Below are positions 15,675-21,030 of a DNA stretch of 21,030 bases, in pieces. The notes below the pieces were generated by a model that searched no databases, was not told the origin of the DNA, and saw only the letters and a program-made list of their open reading frames with translations. This DNA is from FEB-35 sp050263095 (lineage in GTDB: Bacteria > Desulfobacterota > Deferrimicrobia > Deferrimicrobiales > Deferrimicrobiaceae), in assembly GCA_050263095.1 (NCBI GenBank), contig JBLNEW010000002.1, positions 1 through 21,030 of the forward strand. Direction: 5' to 3'. Both the position numbers and the translations under genes were made by a program. Every line of letters begins with the position of its first letter. The first letter of the stretch is position 1.

Positions 15675-18095
15675 ATGAAGAGGCTTGAAAAAGTGGGATG
15701 GCTGTTGGCGATATCCATGCTGGTTATAATCCTGCCGGCCTGGGGGGCTGACGATGCGGTGATCCAGGGGTTGGCGACGGATGTTTCGATCACCAAGGCG
15801 AAAACCGACGACCACGAAGGGAAGCTCGGCGGCCACGAGTTGAAGATCAGCGACCACGACAGCAAGATCAGGAATCTTGAGGGAGGCCTTCCGGCAGAGC
15901 AGGCGGCCAGGATAGCGGCGGACAAAGCCCTGCAGGACGCGATCAACCGGATCCAGCTGACCCCCGGTCCCCAAGGTCCGGCCGGACCTGCGGGACCCGC
16001 GGGACCGATGGGGCCCGCCGGCCTCGCTGGGGCGACCGGGCCAACCGGGGCTGCGGGAGCACAGGGACCCGCGGGGCCTGTGGGACCCGCCGGGGCAACA
16101 GGACCACAGGGTCCAGCCGGAATGGAGGGCGCACCCGGTCCGCCCGGACCTGTTGGAGCAACCGGACCTCAAGGGTCTGTCGGTCCTGCCGGCCCGCAAG
16201 GACTCAAAGGCGACATCGGTGCCACTGGACCTGCGGGGTCGACAGGCCCTATGGGTCCTGTCGGCCCGCAAGGACCTATCGGACCTGCTGGCGCTGCGGG
16301 TGCGGATGGCGCACAAGGAGTGCAGGGACCGCAAGGTCCTGTCGGACCTGCTGGGCCCGCTGGAGCAACCGGCCCTCAAGGACCGACCGGCCTGGCCGGA
16401 TCGCCTGGACCAGATGGCCCCATGGGACCCATTGGACCTGCCGGGCCGCAAGGATTGAAAGGTGACACGGGTGCCACTGGACCGACCGGCCTTACCGGAT
16501 CGACCGGACCTGCCGGGCCCATGGGGCCCGTTGGACCTGCCGGCCCGACAGGCCTTATGGGTCCTGTTGGCCCGCAAGGACTGATCGGACCTGTTGGCGC
16601 TGCGGGTGCGGATGGCACACAAGGGGTGCAGGGACCGCAAGGTCCTGTCGGCCCCGCTGGGCCCGCTGGAGCAACCGGCCCTCAAGGACCCGCCGGCCCT
16701 GCTGGACAACAAGGATTGATAGGTGACACGGGGGCGGCTGGACCGGCAGGACCGACGGGCCCTGCTGGGCCCCAGGGACTGCAAGGCCCCGTTGGTCCTG
16801 CGCATTCATATGGCCATGTTGCGGTTGTTGCATCGAGCGGCGGGGACTACGGCGATCCGGTTACTGCCATGCAAGATGCTGCAACGTGGTGCGGAACCCC
16901 GTCGGAGACCAGTCCCTGCCTTTTGAAGGTCATGCCTGGCATCTATGATATCGGCTATTCAAAATTGATTATGCAGTCGTATATCGATATCGAAGGGTCT
17001 GGGGAAAATGTTACTTCGATTCAAGGCGATATTAATGGCTCTTATAGGTCGGACTGTCCTGAATGCCCTGAAGGTGTGGTAAATGGTGCAGACAAGACGG
17101 AACTCAGGTTTATTACTGTAAAGAATACCGGAGCGGGCTCAGGGGAATCAGTTGCAATATCCAATGTGCAGGCCGATATAAAACTCTCCCATGTAACGGC
17201 CATATCAGCGGCAGGATATTATGCGATTGGAGTGTTTAATTACCTTTCCTCGCCAATCATGTCGCATGTGACTGCCACCTGCGAGGGGTGGGTTGGGCCA
17301 AGCACACTGTGTTATGGTGTATTAAGTACTCATTCTTCCGTTCCGGTCATGATGGACGTAAAAGCTTCTGCTCGGTACGCATCGGCCAATTACGGCATTT
17401 CCATTATTAATGGTTATTACTCCGGCAATTATCCCCTCATGAGCAATGTCACCGCCACTGCAGAAGGCATGAATGAAAACTACGCTATATATTTATTTAA
17501 CTTCAATTCTACCTCGACAATGAAAAACGTAACTGCCACCGCAATCAGAGGAACAATAAACGTGGGTGTTTATATTAGAGATAGCACCGCCTTTATGAAC
17601 TATGTCGATGCGCTTGGTGACAGTCAGGGAAATTCTTCCAGTACTTGTTATGGAGTTGATAGTTATAACTCTCAAGCCCACATGGCAAATGTAACTGCAA
17701 CAGCAGAAGGTGGGTTTGTCAATATTGGAGTAGGAAATTCATCCAACAATGGTACACAGAAAATGGTAAATGTCACTGCAACGGCCAAATCCGGAACGTA
17801 TGCCATTGGAATAGAAAACTCAGGATCATACGTGGATATGACCTACGTAACGGCAAGCGCATATTATGGGACCGGATATAACATTGGGATGGAGAATTCA
17901 GGCAACGGACATTGGATGACCGTAAAAAATTCGGTGCTCAGAGGGGCAACAGCCTCTCTCTCCAATTTATCAGGATCAAATACAAGGGTGAGTAACACCC
18001 AACTTGAAGACGGTCCCGTCTACAATAACGGATTGCTCTACTGTGCCGGGATAGTAGACCGAAACTGGGTCTTCTTTCCCAGCACTTGCCAATGA
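15675..18095 (+). CDS. Secreted collagen-like protein with coiled coil and beta-helix-like C-terminal domain
   Basis: 806 residues; AAAGGGGG stands 5 bases before the ATG. Signal peptide about 1-25 (MKRLEKVGWLLAISMLVIIL, cut after WGA). Residues 30-72 form heptads with a-positions I30, V37, T44, L51, I58, I65, L72 and d-positions L33, T40, H47, H54, H61, L68, a probable trimer nucleus. Residues 98-376 are 93 uninterrupted Gly-X-Y triplets, rich in GPA, GPQ and GAT. The C-terminal part (377-806) contains about nine units of 24-31 residues beginning M-x-x-V-T-A (504-747), as in right-handed beta-helix coils of surface adhesins and polysaccharide-binding proteins. No LPxTG or membrane anchor is seen. 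Probably an extracellular fibrous or adhesive protein. The last part is clearly richer in AT than the collagen part. Confidence 0.88.
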   Translation: MKRLEKVGWLLAISMLVIILPAWGADDAVIQGLATDVSITKAKTDDHEGKLGGHELKISDHDSKIRNLEGGLPAEQAARIAADKALQDAINRIQLTPGPQGPAGPAGPAGPMGPAGLAGATGPTGAAGAQGPAGPVGPAGATGPQGPAGMEGAPGPPGPVGATGPQGSVGPAGPQGLKGDIGATGPAGSTGPMGPVGPQGPIGPAGAAGADGAQGVQGPQGPVGPAGPAGATGPQGPTGLAGSPGPDGPMGPIGPAGPQGLKGDTGATGPTGLTGSTGPAGPMGPVGPAGPTGLMGPVGPQGLIGPVGAAGADGTQGVQGPQGPVGPAGPAGATGPQGPAGPAGQQGLIGDTGAAGPAGPTGPAGPQGLQGPVGPAHSYGHVAVVASSGGDYGDPVTAMQDAATWCGTPSETSPCLLKVMPGIYDIGYSKLIMQSYIDIEGSGENVTSIQGDINGSYRSDCPECPEGVVNGADKTELRFITVKNTGAGSGESVAISNVQADIKLSHVTAISAAGYYAIGVFNYLSSPIMSHVTATCEGWVGPSTLCYGVLSTHSSVPVMMDVKASARYASANYGISIINGYYSGNYPLMSNVTATAEGMNENYAIYLFNFNSTSTMKNVTATAIRGTINVGVYIRDSTAFMNYVDALGDSQGNSSSTCYGVDSYNSQAHMANVTATAEGGFVNIGVGNSSNNGTQKMVNVTATAKSGTYAIGIENSGSYVDMTYVTASAYYGTGYNIGMENSGNGHWMTVKNSVLRGATASLSNLSGSNTRVSNTQLEDGPVYNNGLLYCAGIVDRNWVFFPSTCQ
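16191..16802 (+). repeat. Higher-order repeat inside the collagen region
   Basis: Three successive blocks start at 16191 (GPQGLKGDIGATG), 16443 (GPQGLKGDTGATG) and 16704 (GQQGLIGDTGAAG): 28 triplets, 29 triplets and a partial third. Blocks 1 and 2 are nearly identical in DNA around 16290-16390 and 16596-16696 (GAAGADG-AQ/TQ-GVQGPQGPVG), where the offset is 34 triplets, so a few triplets were gained or lost within. This points to recent tandem duplication. Confidence 0.8.
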
Positions 18096-18230
18096 CCAGG
18101 CGCATTGCTTACCCACTCATCCTATAACCAAGGCTGGGGATGCAATCTGGCTGCACGCTTATATTGCGTCCAACAGTAAGAACCGAGGGCGGGGCTAATA
18201 GCCCTACCCCACCATACACAGCGTGAGGAG

Positions 18231-18256
18231 AGGGCGGGGCAACCCGCCCTTTCTGT
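18231..18256 (+). terminator. Rho-independent terminator of collagen-like gene 1
   Basis: AGGGCGGG (18231-18238), loop GCAA, CCCGCCCT (18243-18250), then TTCTGT. The hairpin is almost the same as the one at 19897-19923 after the second collagen-like gene. A small hairpin, GGGCT-AAT-AGCCC, lies about 35 bases upstream. Confidence 0.8.
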
Positions 18257-18415
18257 CTTACCGGGTTGTTCTGGAACTTCAGACGTTCGCATTGTGAAAA
18301 AAACGGGGGCCGCGGGGTATGCCCCCTCTCTCAGCAGGCGGAGAAGTAGGTGTTTCCCCGGGTAGCCGCCTTACCGCAGAGCCAAAACTTTAAGCACGCG
18401 TTTGTTTCCCCGTTT
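18257..18415. other. Gene-free stretch before the second collagen unit
   Basis: With 18096-18256 and the shared box, this makes up about 410 bases without a gene between the two collagen units. I see two pairing elements, GGGGGC/GCCCCC (18305-18310/18321-18326) and GGCGG/CCGCC (18337-18341/18366-18370). From about 18365 there is growing similarity to the region before collagen-like gene 1. No gene, tRNA or recognised riboswitch is found. Confidence 0.5.
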
Positions 18416-18472
18416 CTGTCCCCTATCGGTCCCCTCGCTCAATCTACGATGCTTCCCACCGGAGAGGAACTG
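18416..18472 (+). repeat. 57-bp shared upstream box, copy 2
   Basis: 54 of 57 positions are identical to 15545-15601; the three differences lie outside both GTCCCCT elements and outside the -10-like hexamer. Confidence 0.9.
18418..18450 (+). promoter_or_regulatory. Candidate SARP-type promoter of the small gene and collagen-like gene 2
   Basis: GTCCCCT at 18418-18424 and 18429-18435 (11-bp period), then 9 bases, then TACGAT at 18445-18450: exactly the layout found at 15547-15579. A message starting about 18457 would have a leader of about 50 bases to the small gene. Confidence 0.6.
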
Positions 18473-18505
18473 CCAACGCACTGATGATCGACCACGGTGA
18501 GGCGG

Positions 18506-18730
18506 ATGAACCGGGAAGACTACATCGTCCGTATATACCGCCGCGACCCCGGGGACCGCGGGATGGTCGTGGGCACGGTGGAGCAGGTCGGAGAAAAGCT
18601 GAAGATGGGCTTCACGGACTTCGAGGAACTGCGGCTGATCATGGGCATCCCCCGCGGCCAGACCCCGCGGATGGAGCAACTTGTTGAACATACGTCAATA
18701 CAACCTTTTGACGAAAGGAGAACGGAATGA
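18506..18730 (+). CDS. Small protein of unknown function, coupled to collagen-like gene 2
   Basis: 74 residues from the ATG at 18506, preceded by GGTGAGG at close spacing (3 bases); a GTG at 18497 in the same frame is possible but has no ribosome site. The sequence opens NREDYIVRIYRRDPGDRG, then MVVGTVEQVGEK and FTDFEELRLIMG: a compact, probably alpha/beta, soluble protein without signal peptide, membrane segment or cysteine. I cannot name its family. Its TGA overlaps the ATG of the collagen-like gene (ATGA), so the two are translationally coupled and probably act together, for example in expression or export. A truncated remnant precedes collagen-like gene 1, which supports its being an old part of this unit. 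Confidence 0.72.
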   Translation: MNREDYIVRIYRRDPGDRGMVVGTVEQVGEKLKMGFTDFEELRLIMGIPRGQTPRMEQLVEHTSIQPFDERRTE

Positions 18731-19866
18731 AAAGGACAAGTTGGGTCGTAGCGATTTCCTGCTTGATGGTGTTCGTCCCAGTAGTTGCCTTCGCCGCTTC
18801 ACTGAAGATAACATCCTTCCCGGATGGCGCACAGGTATGGATCGGGAGCAATAATACCGGGAAGCTGACGCCGATGAGCATTACGCTGCCCGAAGGAACG
18901 TACAACGTCACGGTTCAAATTCCCGACAGCGGATGGGCGTCGCAGACAAGAACCGTGGATGTTGTCTCCGGGAATAACGATCTTAGCGTTACGCTGCTTC
19001 CGATTCTTACTAAAGGTGACAAGGGTGACCAGGGTATTCAAGGAACAGCCGGTCTGATAGGTCCCCAAGGTCCGCAAGGCGTTCCCGGCTTGGGGATACA
19101 AGGTCCGCCAGGAGCACAAGGATCAACCGGTCCCAAGGGAGATACAGGTGCTGCGGGAGCGCAGGGTGCCAACGGTGATACTGGTCCAACCGGACCTCAG
19201 GGATTGGTTGGGCCGCAGGGGCCAACTGGAGCCGTAGGCCCGCAAGGTCCAGCCGGGTCGCAGGGGCCTGCCGGTCCCCAGGGGCTAACGGGCATCCAAG
19301 GTCCGAAAGGAGATACCGGGCCTCAGGGACCTGCCGGCCCAATGGGTGATACGGGTGCCACAGGTCCGCAAGGCGCGACTGGGCCAAAGGGGGATACTGG
19401 ACCGGCCGGAGCGGGTGGAGCATCCATTGTATTTAAAGGTTTTTCGAGTTCAGGATGTGATGGGGCATATGGTCTATTTGCAATGAATTGGTTATGCGCC
19501 TCAAGCTATACCGGAAGTCGAACATGTTCTTCAAGTGAAATGGTTGGCGCCCAATTGCCGGAAAATTCTCAAGCCTGGGTACAACCCGATTACCTGGCTA
19601 TAACTTTCGAGAGGGGCATGGATTATGCGCCAGGCGAATTCACCTATTCGCAATTTGCTAATGTAGGGGGGGCATGGATATTTGTTGATAAAACTACTGG
19701 AATGGTAGGGTCGATGCATGATGGCCGACTGAGTTGTGAATTTTGGTCAACTTCCGCAAGTGATTTCTATGGGCTGGAAGCTGAACATACTGGCGCAAGA
19801 GCCGGATTTAATACAAAGCCTTGCAACGAAGTTCGTAGTGTAGCTTGTTGCGGCCCGGCCAATTAA
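18727..19866 (+). CDS. Secreted collagen-like protein with N-terminal PEGA-like domain
   Basis: 379 residues; AAAGGAG precedes the ATG by about 7 bases. Signal peptide about 1-24 (MKRTSWVVAISCLMVFVPVV, cut near AFA-A), resembling that of the first collagen-like protein. Residues 25-92 look like a PEGA domain (LKITSFPDGAQVWIG, then LTPMSITLPEGTYNVTV), a small beta domain common in surface proteins. Residues 97-233 are about 45 Gly-X-Y triplets with one interruption (GL, 121-122). The C-terminal domain (234-379) is Cys-containing (CDG, CAS, CSSS, CEF, CNE, ACC) and aromatic-rich, suggesting disulfides formed outside the cytoplasm and a globular head. Probably an extracellular stalk-and-head protein, co-expressed with the small upstream gene. 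The head is AT-richer than neighbouring genes. Confidence 0.87.
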   Translation: MKRTSWVVAISCLMVFVPVVAFAASLKITSFPDGAQVWIGSNNTGKLTPMSITLPEGTYNVTVQIPDSGWASQTRTVDVVSGNNDLSVTLLPILTKGDKGDQGIQGTAGLIGPQGPQGVPGLGIQGPPGAQGSTGPKGDTGAAGAQGANGDTGPTGPQGLVGPQGPTGAVGPQGPAGSQGPAGPQGLTGIQGPKGDTGPQGPAGPMGDTGATGPQGATGPKGDTGPAGAGGASIVFKGFSSSGCDGAYGLFAMNWLCASSYTGSRTCSSSEMVGAQLPENSQAWVQPDYLAITFERGMDYAPGEFTYSQFANVGGAWIFVDKTTGMVGSMHDGRLSCEFWSTSASDFYGLEAEHTGARAGFNTKPCNEVRSVACCGPAN

Positions 19867-19896
19867 GCAAGCGACATCGTTATTTCCGATCAAGCA

Positions 19897-19923
19897 AAAG
19901 GGCGGGGGAAACCCGCCCTTTCT
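19897..19923 (+). terminator. Rho-independent terminator of collagen-like gene 2
   Basis: AAAGGGCGGG (19897-19906), loop GGAAA, CCCGCCCTTT (19912-19921), then CT. It closely matches the terminator at 18231-18256. Confidence 0.85.
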
Positions 19924-20233
19924 AATTATCGCTTTCACCCTCAGACTCCCGCAACGCCAGGAGGGCTTTTCCTTCCCATCTTGGCACAATATTCCCCGGC
20001 CAGTCCGCAGCGGTCGTACGAATGGCCTCTCCGCCGCCAATGCCCTCGGGGAGCCGCTGGGTCCGGGTATACACCCCTCCTCCCGGCCCCCGGCTTCTCC
20101 ATCCGCACATTCGGACAAATCAAAAGTCATTTGAAGTGCTCGTCGGCGAACCAGTGGTATTGCGCTCTCATCGGGAAATAATGGTAGTATTGTTCGTACC
20201 CCGATAACCCTCCACATATAGAAGGAGGCACGG
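19924..20233. other. Gene-free stretch before the epimerase gene
   Basis: About 310 bases. Short open frames exist on both strands but none looks like a protein I recognise or has a good ribosome site. A weak promoter is possible (TTGTTC at 20190-20195 with CATATA at 20215-20220, spacing 19). AAGGAGG at 20222-20228 belongs to the epimerase gene. Confidence 0.5.
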
Positions 20234-21030
20234 TTGTCGGCATCCGTAATTTTCATAACAGGCGCCGCCGGTTTCATCGGGTCCCACGTTGCCCTGGCGC
20301 TTCTCAAGCGCGGCGACAGGGTGTTCGGGCTGGACAACTTCGATCCCTTCTACGACAGGGCGATCAAGGAACGGAACCTGGCGGCGCTTAAAAGCTACCC
20401 CGGGTTCGATTTCCTGGAGGGGGACATCCGCGACCAGGGCGCGCTTTCGCGCTGGGGAGCGGGGGAGCCCCCGGACGCGGTCATCCACCTCGCCGCCAAG
20501 GCCGGCGTCCGCCCTTCGGTCGCGGATCCCGCCGGCTACGCCGACGTCAACGTCATGGGAACCGTGCGGGTCCTTTCCTGGGCGAAGGACCGGTCCGTCC
20601 CCCGCGTACTTTTCGCATCCTCGTCCTCCGTGTACGGGGGGAACACAAAAGTCCCCTTCTCCGAAGACGATTTCGTGGACCGCCCGGTAAGCCCGTACGC
20701 GGCGACCAAGAAGGCCGGCGAACTGCTGTGCCACACGTGGGCCCACCTCTACGCCATGAACATCGTTTCCCTCCGTTTCTTCACCGTCTACGGCCCGGGC
20801 CAGCGTCCCGAGATGGCGATCCACAAGTTCACGCGGCGCATGCTGGAGGGCAGGGAAATCGAGGTATTCGGCGACGGGACGACCCGCAGGGACTATACTT
20901 TCATCGACGACATAGTGGGCGGCGTGCTGGGGGCGCTCTCCGCGCCCCGCGGATACCGCGTCTACAACCTGGGCGGATCGGCCACCATCTCCCTGGCCGA
21001 GCTCGTGGCCCTGCTGGAGCGGGCCACGGG
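20234..21030 (+). CDS. NAD-dependent sugar-nucleotide epimerase (UDP-glucuronate/UDP-glucose 4-epimerase type), 5' part
   Basis: The first ~265 codons are in the window; the gene continues past the right edge. The start is TTG at 20234, chosen because AAGGAGG ends 5 bases before it and the Rossmann motif follows at once: G10-A-A-G13-F-I-G16. The extended short-chain dehydrogenase features are all present: HLAAKAGVRPS, the Ser cluster SSSSVYG (129-135), the catalytic Y155-x3-K159 in SPYAATKK, RFFTVYGPGQRPEMA, and GDGTTRRDYTFIDDIV. These are typical of UDP-glucuronate 4-epimerases making UDP-galacturonate for surface polysaccharide, though UDP-glucose/galactose or other substrates are possible. 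No ATG-initiated frame covers this gene, so it is easily missed. The preceding terminator separates it from the collagen unit. Confidence 0.9.
   Translation, partial: MSASVIFITGAAGFIGSHVALALLKRGDRVFGLDNFDPFYDRAIKERNLAALKSYPGFDFLEGDIRDQGALSRWGAGEPPDAVIHLAAKAGVRPSVADPAGYADVNVMGTVRVLSWAKDRSVPRVLFASSSSVYGGNTKVPFSEDDFVDRPVSPYAATKKAGELLCHTWAHLYAMNIVSLRFFTVYGPGQRPEMAIHKFTRRMLEGREIEVFGDGTTRRDYTFIDDIVGGVLGALSAPRGYRVYNLGGSATISLAELVALLERAT

Noticed and set aside
15966..16802. Regular short repeats that might be taken for a CRISPR array
   Set aside because: They are 9-base Gly-X-Y codon triplets in one continuous frame, not repeats separated by unique spacers.
18355..18375. GGTAGCCG...TTACCG resembles the P3 arm of c-di-GMP-I riboswitches
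   Set aside because: The rest of the aptamer (the conserved GGGCAAACC and ACGCAAAGCC-like parts) is absent, and the predicted promoter lies downstream, so it would not be in the message.

Overview
The window looks like chromosomal DNA of a GC-rich (roughly 60% or more), Gram-negative, probably anaerobic bacterium of the deltaproteobacterial (Desulfobacterota-like) kind. The Gram-negative reading rests on an outer-membrane FadL-type barrel, a periplasmic lytic transglycosylase and periplasmic signal peptides. The anaerobic reading rests on an iron-sulfur type PurF and a GrdB-family protein with an in-frame UGA. The exact lineage is inference.

Layout. 1-1527 (+): the end of purF, then pyrE, then an overlapping small lipoprotein gene. 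1528-1813: a non-coding block with 32-bp direct and 20-bp inverted repeats. 1814-3421 (-): nadB. 3491-4638 (+): a lytic transglycosylase and pgsA with an ATGA overlap, preceded by a near-consensus promoter almost touching the first ATG. 4700-4774: tRNA-Gly with its own promoter and terminator. 4829-10299 (-): a complete branched-chain amino-acid-type ABC transporter operon (livK, livH, livM, livG, livF). Its last gene is a GrdB-family protein that is full length only if an internal TGA is read as selenocysteine; a strong hairpin stands just after that TGA. 10401-10631 (-): tRNA-Leu and tRNA-Cys. 10826-12148 (+): a FadL-type porin.

12230-19923 is the accessory part and the most interesting one. 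A 1077-residue regulator (STAND ATPase, helical repeats, then a SARP-type winged helix and BTAD domain) is followed by two secreted collagen-like proteins. One has a His-containing coiled coil, 93 uninterrupted Gly-X-Y triplets and a beta-helix-like domain. The other has a PEGA-like domain, about 45 triplets and a Cys-containing C-terminal domain. The two genes share a 57-bp upstream box, identical at 54 positions, containing GTCCCCT twice with an 11-bp period and a -10-like hexamer 9 bp further on. This is the geometry known for SARP activators. The two units also end in near-identical terminators. A small coupled gene sits in the second unit, and a deletion-truncated remnant of it lies in front of the first. 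I propose a self-contained regulator plus collagen-like surface-protein regulon.

20234-21030 (+): the start of an NAD-dependent sugar-nucleotide epimerase read from a TTG codon, running off the window.
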